Assembly (NCBI GenBank): GCA_022813625.1 | Contig: JAKLMB010000002.1 | Coordinates: forward strand, 744,001 to 808,000 | Length of the DNA stretch: 64,000 nt | DNA from: Aaosphaeria pasadenensis | Lineage: Eukaryota; Ascomycota; Dothideomycetes; Pleosporales | Reading direction: 5' to 3' | Part shown: positions 12,346 through 24,673 of the stretch, piece after piece | Position numbering within the stretch: position 1 is the first letter of the stretch | Layout: each line of letters opens with the position of its first letter | Translations under genes and position numbers: made by a program | The notes under the pieces: model-generated | Databases searched by the model: none | Told to the model about the DNA's origin: nothing | What the model saw: only the letters and a program-made list of their open reading frames with translations

Positions 12346-13947
12346 GAGATACAAGGCAGAAGACGGGCGCACGGGGAATTGTAGTCTTCTGGGTTAGGAT
12401 AGGATGTAGGATGTTGAGGTGCAGCAATGGATCAATGGTTGAAGGTCAATATGGGCAAATAATGGGCATAGAATGTCAGTCTTGGTGTAGTAACTACTGT
12501 GTAGGTGGTGTTGGAAATGAATTGTAAACGTAACATGTGAAGGAAATAGTAGAGAGTAGTAATGACAGTGAATAGTGGTGGACAAATGGGACGGAGGAGG
12601 ACATGGGAACTAGCGGGCAGGCTAACCTATGGAATAGACTACTCTCGTAACGTAACTGAACTGTCGGAACAATAATAGGTCACTTAGGCATGTATGTAGA
12701 CAGCGATTGAGATGATGATGATGATAATCTACTCGTAAATGCAAATAATCAGGTAGATGTTACGGAATAAGCGACGGGGCTAGGGTGATGATTGGGATTA
12801 GGGTTGGTGAATGATTGGATTCGGAAGGGAATTGAGTGGATTCAGTTGGCAGAGACTCGAGAGAATCGTAGGCATTCATAGAGACACCGTACACACTAAC
12901 AAGACAATCCCAGAGAGGCTGGAAGGGGTGGAGACAGACGTTGGAAACCCTTACGTGATGAATTACCCAAAGAAGTTTAGCCTCAGATTGGAGAGAATCT
13001 CCCGGTTTGTCGGTCCCTGGGCCCTGCAAGATAAGAGATTCCCACTCATCCACCCTTCCTGGCCATCGTCCAATCACATCCTCCCCTCGTCTATGTCTCT
13101 TATCGTCCAATCATATCTCTCCAATGCTCCCCCACCAGAGTTGATCTTGTGTAAAAGTATTTGCCCACGTTTTCTGTTGTTAAGAGATTCAACCATACAA
13201 AGCCACTCTGCACACGATAACGGAGATCTACACCAGTAATTACATACATACTCCGTACATACACTGTACATACACTCTCCCCAGTAGTTATGTACAAGTA
13301 CCGGGACTATTCATACTCGCACTACTGTACATACTGTGTAACCAACTACGAGTCACTAAACGACAATCCAATCCATCATTCAACCCTTCCCATTACCGTA
13401 TTAGCCAACACCCATCAACTCTACTTCTAACTACACTTCCCTTTAACCTCAACCCTCCCCTTCCCTCTCCCTTCCGCATCCAACCAAGCGACCGAATTAC
13501 TCTTATGTACTCGGTATTGGCACTGCGCGTCATATCCCTTCCAACCCTCTTCACCTTCAACCGCCGTTCTAACCTTCTCCTGGCTCATCATCATCCGTTC
13601 TTCTCCATTCGTCTTCCATAACATAATGAAAATTCATTTCCCTCATAACCACACCACACCACCTCCGTAGCTGCGCCCCTCTGCCTAGGAAGCCATCTTC
13701 CGTCTTCTACCGTCTCATCCATGGAATTTTTAATTTTCCCTAGGTCTCTTCGCGTTCGTAATGATTTAATTATTCTTACGTCGACAACTGCTGCGAGCGT
13801 ATCCAGATGCTACCGAAATACTCACCGCCTAGGCAGGGCACGGCACGTGTCCGGGCCACTGCCGATCCTGCCCTGCGAATTTCAGGGTCCGGGTCAAATA
13901 ATCTCCATATGGTAGGTATGTATCCATAATCTCGTCTCGCGACTGTC

Positions 13948-14026
13948 GTGTCTCGTCTCGTCTCGTCTCTCGAGGTCGCACGCATACGAGATTTGTACGA
14001 CTCCACTCCACTCCGCTCCACTCCAC
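13948..14026. repeat. Adjacent CGTCT and CTCCA short tandem repeats
   Basis: Four CGTCT-type units at about 13948-13971, then five CTCCA-type units at 14001-14026. They are simple-sequence tracts within the 5-kb intergenic region. Confidence 0.65.
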
Positions 14027-14202
14027 CTTGCCTTACAAGCTACTCTCCACTCTGCAATCGTTACCTAACCGACCGAACTTTTACCATATCCGGTCCGGAG
14101 TTAGGTATCGCCGTCGTGGATTATCGTGCCTTGCTCCACAGCCAAGACAATCGTCGATATCTCCCGTTTTCGAGTCATGTTCATCCTGTCTATCATTATG
14201 TC

Positions 14203-14227
14203 TATCATCATCATCATCATCATCATT
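14203..14227. repeat. (CAT)n microsatellite
   Basis: About eight uninterrupted CAT triplets between two unrelated flanks; no ORF of interest spans it. Confidence 0.85.
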
Positions 14228-15243
14228 ACTCCGTAGAATTCGCATCATTCCAGGGTCCAAGTATCCTTCACATTACCGCCACATCTTCGAGAAGAGTCAT
14301 CCTCCCCATCCTACAGCCAATGTATCTCCACCACCTCTTCAGCTCCTGCTTCTATTCTTGTATGTAGATACGAGCGTCGCTCTCCACCCACCCTACCCAT
14401 GCCATGCCTCACCCACCCTGCATGTCCAAGTCCTCTGCATAGATACGACCCTGCCACATCTCCTCATCCAGCAAGGTCTCTATAGTTAATCCTCCCGGAT
14501 CCAACTCTACGCCTGTCTCCGGCAGCAAACGTGATAATAAGCCCACTCGTACATACATACAAACAACTACACCATTATCGATATCGTCTGAACAAGAAAA
14601 CCAGATTCGTTCGCACACCAAGCTGTGCTGTATGTACAAGTACCTAGTAGGTAAGTAGGTAGGTGTAGGTCCGCACGCAAGTGACCCCCGTTCCACCAAT
14701 CCCGTCCCCGCTGATTGCACTTATCAAACCACAAACCACCACCACCGACAACCGGCGAATACGCTTCCAGCCCAGCAGCCGAGGTACCGGTACATCGTCT
14801 TCCCTATCCATCCTCACGCAAATACCCGTACCGTGTACATTGCTTCAGTTTCGTCCAGATATGGCATCTTACCCACCCACTTACACCTGCCCCTGCCCTT
14901 CCTCTCTTACACTCGAAGCAAAAGCCAAGAACTACACCAGCCTTCCCGCACACACACACGCTACACTCTGCTCTCCCTCAAGTGTTAAACTAACCAGCAA
15001 CGAGGCTAAAACAAGGCTGGTCTCGTCTACACTTCCCGTTCGAGCATTCCACCCTCCCTCCCCCTTAGACACTTAACTAGGCACCGCGATAAGCATAGTG
15101 GCGAGCGAGCGAGCGAACGACCATTAGGTACGATGTACGTAACTGCACGCCGCACACATGGAATTGAGCCATTAGTCTTAGACGGGAGAGAGGTAGGTAC
15201 GGTACGGTACGAGTATGGTAAGGTGAGGTAAGTTAGGGCTGGG

Positions 15244-15260
15244 GTGTGTGTGTGTGTGTG
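15244..15260. repeat. (TG)n microsatellite
   Basis: Eight TG dinucleotides, about 50 bp after a short GTACG tandem run near 15190-15215. Confidence 0.8.
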
Positions 15261-16052
15261 AGTGGTCTGTTTGTCAGGACTGTGTAGATGTCGGGCTTTA
15301 TGGATAGGTAGGTACTCATTTTCCACCAAATCCATCCTCAAAGTAAGCCTCACGCTGGGATGGATCGTGGTGAGTAAAATGGATGGACGAGCGCCAGTAG
15401 TGAAATACTACCAATTGTCACGGTCGGTCATCTGGTGGGGCTGGTGGAAGAAGAAGACATGAGCGATGTTATGTTCGTCTGGACGGAGTGATACTGCGCC
15501 TTGTGAAGGACTGATTGAGCCTTTGATATGTCGCGTTCTTTTCGCATTGGCCGATCAACACTATCACACATAACTACCGTACGCGTGAACTCACGATATC
15601 TCACACTCTCTCTATGTCTGCGTACGGAAGAAAACATACGCATTAACCTGAAAATTGAAATTTGAAGCAGACGAAGGAGGAGAAAGGCATAGCGCTACCT
15701 GTCAAGTTTCTTTAGATATACCTAGCAGACGCCGACACCTCTCCACCGTAAATGACACATCTAAGAGGAAGGAAAAGAGAAAATGTGTGAAAAGGCTCTA
15801 TGAAGTAGATTAGGTACACAAGACGAAACATCCAAAACTGGATGGATGAAAAGGAGACATGGATACGCACGTGTACATCTATCGTTAGTGTTCTAGTAGT
15901 GAAAGCAAATCGGGTTGAGAAGAATATTGATGGATTGTATCGATATTGCATAGTATCAAAAGAACAAATACAATCACGCGTCATCTATACCTCAAAACCC
16001 CCCTCACTGTAGAACCAAGAAAATCTCAAACAACTCCACGACACAATAAAAA

Positions 16053-18646
16053 TCAATGCAGACAATACACATCCACGCTATTCGTCATCCGCGCAACACT
16101 CGCCCCGACCATCGAACTATGCAGCACAAGCCCCCCAAACGCCCCCTTCTCCACCCTCCTGAACAGCCTCTGTGAGTTCTTCGACAACGGCCCATCGACC
16201 GCCTCGTCCCTGACGTATATCCTGTTCCGCGTCGACGCGTCGAGCCGCCGGCGGTAGAAGACGGGGCGGAAGGTCACGGCGTCTATGGGGAGGGAGTGCA
16301 GAGGGAAGCCTGGTCTGTGGTGAGTGTGCTGAGAGGAGGTTCCGGGGGATAGGTTGGTGGTGTGGGAGGGGGAGGAGGAGGCGTTGGTGCCGTATGCGAG
16401 GTCGATTGTCGCGGCGCGAGTGAAGAAGTGTTTTGAAGAGCGGATCTCGCGGGCGCGGGACGAGGGGGCGGGGAGGGATTGGTTCGAGGCCTTGCGGCGG
16501 AGTTTCTTGCGGGGTGCGGTGGGCTGGAGGGGCGTCTCGGAGAGGTCCATGAAGTTGAGTTTGGGCATCTCTGGTGGGAGGTCGGTCGAGATTTTGGGGT
16601 TGCGGTTGCTGGTCTTGATGGATACGGAGGTTGGGTCGGTATAGGCGCGTCGGAGGGCCATGGTCGCGGGGTCGACGGGCTCGAAAACGGAGGGCTTTTC
16701 TTTCTTGCTGGATTTCAGGAGGAGGGGCCATCCGGCGAAGAGGGTCCCGTCGTAGCTTGACTTGTGGTTGTCTTGGAGGTGCTGTCGGAATCTCTGTCCT
16801 GAAAAGTACAGTCTCTGATTGCAGTTGCGGAAGTTATGCTGGTTGATGTGGTCACGAAGTACTGAGCCTTTGACTCTTCCTGAGCCTCGAACGAGCGTCT
16901 CGTTGCAGTAGCAACATACCGCCTCCAACTCTTCTTTCGAACCGGCGGGATAAATGGTGTACTGCATGCCAGGCAGGAAGCTGCAGGACCACATGGAACA
17001 GACTGGATGGAGCTTCTGCGCCGTTGCGAGGTCTACGTAGGTTCGTTCGCAATAGCTGCAGCTGTAAGGTACGTTGCTGATTGACGGTCAGGATAATGTT
17101 TCTCTCCTACCGAAATGAATACTCACGGATTTCGATGCATTGATTCACTAGGTTTCGGATGCGGGACATCATGATTGACACGAGCACTCCACCAAGACAT
17201 CATGTCCTGGCCCTCGAGAAAGTGCTGGGCCACATGTTCTCTCCGCCCCTTGTAGCTGGGAAATGTCTTCCCGCAGAATCCACAGTGTAAGGCCTGATGT
17301 CCCTCCCTCAGAGACAACGGATGCTTCCATGCCTCCAGCAATTCGGTCAGCCGGAGCGGCTTCTGTCCAGGACTGACCTTGTGCTCTTGAGCAATGTGTT
17401 GCAGAAAATGGTCTTTCCGGTCAAATGTACGTTCCGAAAGTGGCTTATTCTGGCAGGTCAGATAGTTGTGGTCTGCGAGATGCGCTGGACTTGGGTTGGT
17501 CTTCGCACAAAACGGACATCTGTCTGGAAATTGTCCTGTACGGGGGCAGCAAACCCAGAGCTCCTCGGGCATGTGGATAGTCTCCTCGTGCCTCATCCAT
17601 TCCAATCGACTGTGAAACCTTTTCTGGCAGAACGTACAAAAGAACTTCGGACGTTTACTGGGTTTGCGCTCGAAGAAGCCAGCCGCTCTTTTGTTGACTG
17701 CAGTCTGTCGTGCCTTTTCGTCCAAAGCTCCACTGGACCGAGATCGCCTCAACTCTTTCTGTGGTGCCTCTTCTTTCAAAAGACCGCCAAAGTCTGGCCG
17801 CTCAGCAGCATCGGTAGTGCTTGTCAACGCACTCCCACTAGACTTTGGTCGCTCAATGCTCTTAGCATCTGCTATATCACCGCCCAAGATCCAAGCCAGC
17901 TTTGGACGAGCGGCCATTTGCGCGTAGGCCATTTCGTCAGTGACTCTAGGAACGAGCAACTCTGGCGATGCTTCCCTTTCCTGTTTGAACTTTCGCATCT
18001 CTTCTTCTAGCTCTCTAGCTTTGTCCTGTATGCGAGCGATTTCCACTTCTGCCCTTGCGCGATAGTCGATCTGTGTGTCACGTTGGTAGCCTGGCATCAA
18101 CTTCTCCATCTGTTCGGCCCAGGTTTTCTCCATGTCGACTGTACCGGATGTTGTTGGGCGCTCGGGAGAACTGACTTTAGCGGCTTCGAACTCCAATTGC
18201 TCTGCTTTGGGTACCTCGGGAACGTCCGGTAAGGAAATGTTACGCTGGTGGGCACCTGCGCGGTTGGTTTTGGATGCGAAACTGTACGACGTACCGGTCG
18301 AAGTTGGGGCGCTCCCGGATGTGTAGAAGGTGCGCCGTCCATCCGAAGCCGCGTCGTATGAGCTTTCTCTAGAGTGCGTTGTGTGATGTAACACTGGAGC
18401 AGTCTGAGACTTTTGGGAATTCTGTCTTTTCAAGGCTGCTGTGATTGCAGGTACTGATGCAGGCTCATCTTCCAGTGGGGCTTGGAGGTAGCGCTCTATC
18501 GACATCCTGCTTGATGTACTTGATACAGCAAGCTTGGCAGCATCATCCAGTCGAAGAGGTGGTGGCCTTTTGGGCGTGGTCTTCATGACTTCGAATGGTT
18601 CATCCTGCTTGATTGGTAACAGATGTGACTCTGTCGGTGTTAACAT
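16053..18646 (-). CDS. C2H2-type zinc-finger protein, probable regulator
   Basis: Two exons, 18646-17127 and 17076-16053, joined by a 50-bp intron (GTGAGT/ATCAG, phase 2), give 847 residues. The ATG at 18646 is used because the frame upstream of it begins with GTG. Residues 1-330 are Ser/Thr/Pro-rich and include a charged coiled-coil segment (IARIQDKARELEEEMRKF, near 205). A canonical C2H2 finger FFCTFCQKRF...H...H lies near 335-358. A CPFC finger with a long C-x2-C-x-H spacing follows, then a finger remnant RTFDRKDHFLQHIAQEH and a second good finger LHCGFCGKTF...H...H near 454-474. After the splice, YSCSYCERTY and CCYCNETL pairs suggest further zinc sites. The tail is basic and Ser-rich. The fungal C2H2 architecture suggests nucleic-acid binding; targets cannot be told. 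Confidence 0.85.
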
Positions 18647-20222
18647 AGCATCCACTTTGTGTAAGGTGTTACCATACCTGAACGTTGTTTGCGAAGGCGA
18701 TGATTATGGAGCCAGCTCTTCATGTTTGCGGTCATAGAGTGAATCCAAATTGAATAAATAAATCAGTCTCTGGACAGTTGAACTTTTCCATTCTTTCCTT
18801 CCAATATCAATGGACATGAACCTGTATATACACGCCGATCTCTTCTCTCGCTCGGTCCATATCCGGCCACCACGGTTGAGACGGATTTAGCCTACTACGG
18901 GACGGTATCAAGACTGGTACCGAGAGGGCCCATTTGTGCTTCGGAAAGACGTTCACTATCCAACCAGCAAAAGAGGAAGTTGGGCTATCGGGCATATTGC
19001 AGCGCACGGATCAAGCAATGGCTGAAACTACTTATGCCTGGCTTTTGGTCGGTCTGGGGTAACCAAACGCGAGATGCTGTTGCGAGGTCAAAGGACGAAC
19101 CGGAGGAAACAGCCGAAAAGCGATGAGGGTCAAGGGGTTTGCAGGGGCCGTCGATAGCATCTCAAATATACGGAAAATGATGCCATTGTCTCCGGACAAA
19201 AGCCAGTGTTGTCGGATTTGGCGAGGTGCATCGTGGCGGTAGATCAGGAACGTAGCGACCGCTTTTCTCGAAGATCTGTTGTTTTGAGTAACAATAAGCA
19301 CAAAGTTTGTAGCTCGGTTAGGTCCTGGTGTGTTACGCCTTCATAGCTAAAGGTCTACGATCAAATCCTGTCCATGGTATCAAGATTACATTCGAGATTC
19401 ATGAACACCAAATATCCTCCATTACTGAAATCGCCCAAAGGCTGTTGCCGGTAGCTATAATCATCCCTCAGGCCATGCGACCATCAAGGGGATCTCGGAT
19501 GCCGTTGAACATCAAGCCGTTGACAGACCGTTGACACAGTCAAGCGTTCGAGAGCTCAGAGCTGTCGAGTGCCGGTGTCAAGAGCAAACTAGGACTGGGG
19601 CAGTAGATTGTGTGGACAGTTGAGGACGTCAAAAGTCCGGTAGAGTTAATTTATCCAGATGCTGAATGTGAGTGTTGATGCGGTCGAGATGAAGGCCTCC
19701 TGCAGAACATCAACACTGCGGAGAGCGCTAATCCCAAACGGGTGTGTTGTGACTTCTCCGATTTCATGCATGCCGTCCTACCACCAAATGTCGCAAAGTA
19801 GGAGCAGGGAAGATGGCGGTGGGTGCGCATGAATGATATGCTTCTAGAAAGTCGCCTTTTCTGCTGAACTAATCGTTCATACTTCGTACCTACGAGGTAT
19901 GAGTCTCGCCCCTAGGGACAGAATATTAGGCACTAGATACAGCGATCAGAAGCCTTACTCCCAGGAGTCAGAATAATAATAATAAAGAATAAAATTATAA
20001 TTTTCTTAGCCTTAACATTGATAATTTACTTTTTAGAATAAAAAATCTCAATTTAAAGAAAAAGAACTTGTGTGTCCTTTCAACTTTAACAAGCCTCCTA
20101 ATTAATCAAAGATTAGACAGCTAGATTTTGAAGCAGAGAGCTGTCCTTATAGCATTTAATTTCTCTATCTAATTTTGACATCAATATGATACCTGAAGTA
20201 AGCTAAACGAGATTCCATCTCG
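18647..20222. other. Intergenic with AT-rich tract
   Basis: Upstream region of the C2H2 gene and downstream region of RCC1. About 19,965-20,200 is markedly A+T-rich, including an AAT triplet run at about 19,972-19,986. A tRNA-like relic lies near 19,302-19,375. The minus-strand ORF near 19,032-19,301 shows no domain and was not called. Confidence 0.5.
19302..19375 (+). other. Possible decayed tRNA-like sequence
   Basis: TAGCTCGGTTAGG matches an internal box A and D-arm start, and GATCAAATCC matches a box B/T-loop at 8 of 10 positions, with roughly tRNA-like spacing. An imperfect anticodon-like hairpin (GC/GC plus TTA/TAA around CTTCATA) lies between them. The acceptor stem and D-stem do not pair well, so a functional tRNA is unlikely. 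A tRNA pseudogene, SINE head or chance match are all possible. Confidence 0.25.
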
Positions 20223-22068
20223 TTATTCATCGTCGACAAGGCTCTCAGCAGGAGCGGTAAGAATCGAATATTGTCCCCCTGCTCCGGCCCAGTTCACTCT
20301 GGCACTTCTCAGCGCCGTGTTATCGATCAGCGTCGCGACGCTGATATCTTCTGGATCGTCATCACTCCCTCCTTGTCCAAGCTGGAAGGTAGCGTTGAAC
20401 CCCCACGAATATGCACGCCCGTCGTTCGTAACAGCAATCGTGTGGTCGCTTCCAGCTGCAACAGCAGCCGTCTCTATATCTAGAAACATGTCAGATGCCG
20501 AACTTATACGCAATAGTCGTTGAGGACAATAACTTACGAGGAACAGCAGTGGGTACAGCGAGAATCCGAGGGTTGCCCCGGACATCCTTAATCACCCTGT
20601 CTTCCGAAAGACTCTGCACGTCGATACCGCACTGTCCGCCATCTAGACGCCCCCAAACCAAGCACTCACTGCTTGTTGTTACGCCAACTGAATGATGGGA
20701 ACCGCCGTCCACGGCCGTCAATTTCTTCCCGTTCATGTTCTCCACCTTCTGCGGTAGAGTAACGAAATGGCTAATCGCCTCATCCTCCCCTATAGGGATG
20801 CCTGTCTCTCCGTAGCTATTTAAGCCCCACGACCACAGCCCACCGTCTTTGTCGATGGCAAAGGAATGATATGCACCGCAGCCGACGGTCACGATCTTCT
20901 TTCCGGGTATTGAAACCTGGGTGGGAACGAGAGTTCGGGTGGTTGTACGTTCGCTAATACGACGACCGAGTTGTTTTTGCTGGCCATTGCCCCAAGCATA
21001 CACTCGACCGGATTGATCTAACGCAAGGACATGATCTGCGCCGCAGGCAATCTGGATGATTCCCTTGAGTGTGGGGAGCAAAACTGGCGTCGGTTGTTTT
21101 TCGACGACATTGCCCTGCTTGTTGATCGTGAAGCCAGCGGCTCCGTCATTGCTCTTAAAAAGTATTAGCTCTGTTGACGATGAGAGGGCTGGTAACTTAC
21201 TCTGAAGGAGCCCCATCCATAAACACGCCCGTCGTCAGTAAGGGCAAAGCTTGAACTGTCACCAGCTGCAACTTGGGTGAATGTAGTGTTCGGGGGAAAG
21301 TAGTCTTGAGAAATGGCGGCCGGTGTAGACTCCAACGGGTTCATCTCAGTGTCGCTATCACTATCGGCATCGTCGATATCAACGAGCTTGCCCTCCCACG
21401 TAGTGTCACGTCCAAGGGCACCGTTGTCATTCACGCCCCATGACAGAATCCGATTGTCATGCGTGAGAGCAAGAGCATGCATGCCGCCAGCAGCGACCTG
21501 AACCACCCCCATCGGACCGGGAAGGAGATTTGGGTTCAGTCGTGGTCGCTTCACTTTTTTGACTTGTGGGCCGAGGCCGAGCTCGCCTCCGCTGACTTCT
21601 CCACAGACGTAGACGTTGAGCTTCTGGGTGGATAGTTGATTGATGATGCGGCCTTTGGCAAGCTTTGGTCGCTTCGGATGTTGTGGCTCCGCTGGTTCAG
21701 CCGCCTTACGTTTCTGTCCCTTTGCGCTTTTGATTGCGGGTTTTGCCTTGCCCTTGCGTACTTGTACTTTTGTCCCTATGCAAGCTGTTAGCCTCTCAAA
21801 GCCACGAAGTCAAAGATGCGACAGAGAAGCATGGGAGGAACTTACCACTTGTAGTTCCCTGATCGTTATTTGTTTTAGTTGCCTTTCTCTGCGAACGCCT
21901 TGGCTTGTCCGTCTTTTCCTTGACAGAGTTGCTGATCGTCGGCGGGATCGCGGCCCCGCGACGTTTTCCTGGGCCTTTGATGACAGATTTTGCTACCTTA
22001 TCACGGGAGTTGTGTTTTTCGGACAGCTTCTCCTTTGCCATAGCAGCAGCAGCTCTTTTAGGTGCCAT
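20223..22068 (-). CDS. RCC1-family Ran guanine-nucleotide exchange factor
   Basis: Four exons on the minus strand, 22068-21846, 21775-21201, 21153-20538 and 20479-20223, give 556 residues; the introns are 70, 47 and 58 bp and all phases agree. The protein has a long Lys/Arg-rich tail (about 1-125, beginning MAPKRAAAA), then a seven-bladed RCC1 propeller. Blade motifs seen in order: VYVCGEVSGGELGLG; VAAGGMHALAL...ILSWGVNDNGALG; VAAGDSSSFAL...VYGWG; IACGADHVLAL...VYAWGNGQQKQLG; VGCGAYHSFAI...LWSWGLNSYGETG; VDGGSHHSVGV; VAAGSDHTIAV...YSWGFNATFQLG. An acidic insert (DIDDADSDSDTE) interrupts the second blade. Length and basic N-terminus match yeast Prp20/Pim1, which load Ran with GTP on chromatin to drive nuclear transport. 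The last acceptor could be 6 nt further on (QTA instead of HIETA). Confidence 0.93.
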
Positions 22069-24234
22069 CGTAGCTCGTGTGCTCGATGACTGAAACGGCT
22101 TGTGGGTTGATGTTGAAGAGTGTGTCTGAAGTTTTGATGTTTCTTCGAATGAGTGTTGCGGGAGAAAATTTGGGAGAGGTGAAGGTGCTTAAGTGGCTCG
22201 TGGTGTAAAAGGAGAGGCTGGTGATTGTTGCGCGTACTCTTTGTCAATAAACAATACAATGCACGTGCTGGCTTTCTGCGCCCACGCACAATAACATGAA
22301 AGAAAATGCGTCCTGGCTAGGCAGCAATAGTTTGGGAGTGAGAGATGTGGGACGTTAAGTTTATTTGAACAACATTCACTACAATGCGTTCCTTGATCAG
22401 TGATTCTATGAATCTAGAAGCGGTCTTGCGTAGATGCCCAAAATTGGCTGAGACGTAGGACTACTCTTGAAGTGACTTGATAGTTACTGAAGGCATTGTG
22501 CACAGTCATATCGCGCTCCGATTCAGTCCACGGCAACAATTACAAAAGGTGCTCTACACTCACAGTGAAATTCCAAGCAATATAGGACTGAGGTAGAATC
22601 ACCAAACCAATTCAGGAGCCTAAAGGAAGTAGGTCAGCAATAAAAGCACAAAGACTGGTATCTTAGCATAGGAAATCTAAACAAACACTTAATTTTCTGA
22701 CCCTATTTACTTCATTCATTTGTTTTAAGATATCTCTTTATATAATTAAAATATTGCATTAAAATATAAGTACCTAGTTCCTATTTAGGCATTACGATTA
22801 CTTGGGAATCTTTAGGTTCTAATAAAGGGAAGAATTTTCTGGTTTAAGTAGTTCATCTTTCTAACAATTAATTACTGTTTCAATTAGAAGAGATAATTCA
22901 TCTACTACAAGTACCTACAGAAGAAAGATATTGAAGGTGTGATCATGCTTCAGTCGGGGATGTCGCTTCTTTACCGACGAAATACTCCGAGACACCCGCG
23001 ATTGGCTGAGAGATGCACGCTGGTTTATCAAGACAGCTCGAACAGAGACACATTTCGATCGCGTCGGCCTCTCTCGTCTCCTGTCGCACACAAACACCTC
23101 GAAGCCCGCCTCGCTGTCTCAAACTCAAAAACGGCTGCTCCCGCATGCTATAGTGGCTGGAATTAAGGGGAAAGACGACCCATGCACATCTCAACTGTCG
23201 ATCCAATAGCTGGCCCGGATTCCCGGCCTGTACGGTCGGGTCGTACACAAGGATACCTAGATTGACCTAAACACTGTAGATGCGCCCCAGATTAACAAGC
23301 AGGTCTGCAATCTGTACATAGTACAGTGGTACACTCTGTGTCGACTCTAAATACCTAGCTAGAAGTGAATGTGCATGCATGCATGTCTGCACGCACTGAC
23401 CGGGAGACGGTTGCGCTCGTCACGGTGATTTTGTAGAGTTGTACGACAGGTGGTGTATGCATTGGCAATCTGGGTCTTGTATGGGAATTTCCAATGTTGC
23501 TGGGATGTTTTCTAGAGCGGATTCTCGATGAAGTCATCTGCAGTTTTCGTGCGATCATCATTGCGCGCCATGTTTGTTATGTACAAGTCCTATCCTAGCT
23601 TATGCCACAGGCTACGTCTTGCTTTCATCTTGGCGGTCAGGTCGCAGGGTTTCCATCATATTGTTCGGTTTGTGTGTGACGTCGTTGGATCATTCGCGAA
23701 AGCCTTATCTTGTTAATGGATCGGCCAGATGCAGGTTTCTTCAAACTGGTTTGGTTAATACGGATTGGTAACGGATAGTCAGCAGCAAGCATCAAGTGGT
23801 CTCCCGAGTCAATCGTCAAAAAGCAGAGAATGATTTCGAACCGTTTATTCATCCATTGATACCTGATAGCCCATTTGCTGCTTATATGTACAAAGGCGAG
23901 CATTCGTCATCAGCTCTAAGTATCGCTATTCGCACGATCGTAATATGGTGCAGTTGGATAGTGATTCGTCCCGCCATTATCATGCTGTCGTAAAATAGAT
24001 CCGACCTAATTCGCCAAAAATAGACAAGGAAGCTGGGAGTTGGGGACGGGGCTCCATAGCGGGAGGTGACTCGGTGGCGCGACGACCGCTCGTGGGAGGT
24101 ATACGTTGGGAAGGATGTCAAGAGAGAGGAGCTATGGCGGCTTGCCGGCCATATCAGTGCATCGGTGGTTGGTAGTTTATCGGGCGCCTGCGGTCGATTA
24201 GATGGTTACCTGAGCGGTGGAGAGACGAGGTTGC
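22069..24234. other. Intergenic with AT-rich tract
   Basis: Between the RCC1 start and the CKS1 stop. About 22,660-22,910 is A+T-rich with several TTTAA/ATATA runs, resembling the tract on the other side of RCC1 in composition only; no terminal repeats were found. No gene was recognised in the short ORFs. Confidence 0.5.
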
Positions 24235-24673
24235 CTACTTGAAGAGAAGAATGTGCGGCTCTGGTTCATGCACCTCGTAGTGTTCCCAACCCAGACTCTG
24301 TACTTGTTTAGTATCTCCCTTGCGTTGGTATGGTGGGTTTCCCTCATACCTGTGTGATTCCGAGTGCCCGCCATTCCTCTTCCCAAAGAAGTTTGAGCGT
24401 TCCTCTCGCACCGTCAAAGTACTCCTTCGGGATGGCCTTCAGCATTTGCTTGGGAAGCTGCACATGTCGGTACTCGTATTCGCTGTCGTTATAGCTAGCA
24501 GTATCGTCAGCGCCCACTCGTTATCGGAACCAGGAAAGAAGAGAAAAGTAAACAACGGACCGAGAAGAGTAGTGGATGGAATCGACGAACTCGTCGAGCT
24601 TCTCCTTCTCCATTTCGGACAATGGCCTCGGCTTCTTGTTCCGTCGCGTGAAATCTATGTCAAGACCAGCCAT
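24235..24673 (-). CDS. CKS1: Cyclin-dependent kinase regulatory subunit Cks1
   Basis: Three exons, 24673-24561, 24494-24350 and 24297-24235, encode 106 residues. The first intron (66 bp) uses the weak donor GTCCGT and ends GCTAG; the second (52 bp) is GTATGA/ACAG. The spliced protein reads MAGLDIDFTRR..., then IHYSSR, YNDSEYEYRHVQLPK, DGARGTLKLLWEEEWRALGITQ and SLGWEHYEVHEPEPHILLFK, which is the near-invariant Cks fold including the HxPEPHILLFK phosphate-binding and strand-exchange end. The ATG at 24673 has family-like spacing; the longer frame upstream begins with GTG. Cks proteins bind the CDK catalytic subunit and direct multisite phosphorylation in the cell cycle. No unusual domain is attached, and the protein ends right after LLFK. 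Confidence 0.96.

Larger units (their letters stand above)
11043..16052. other. 5-kb intergenic region, CT-rich leader and microsatellites
   Basis: The unusually long gap lies upstream of the Zn2Cys6 gene. From 11.1 to about 12.4 kb the minus (sense) strand is strongly pyrimidine-rich, fitting a long promoter or 5' leader. The rest carries many short tandem repeats but no convincing gene. ORFs of 60-184 codons here are low-complexity by-products of the skew. Confidence 0.5.

Noticed and set aside
11124..12585. Several minus-strand ORFs of 60-184 codons
   Set aside because: They are Ser/Pro/Leu/His low complexity caused by a pyrimidine-rich strand, overlap in all frames and have no domains.
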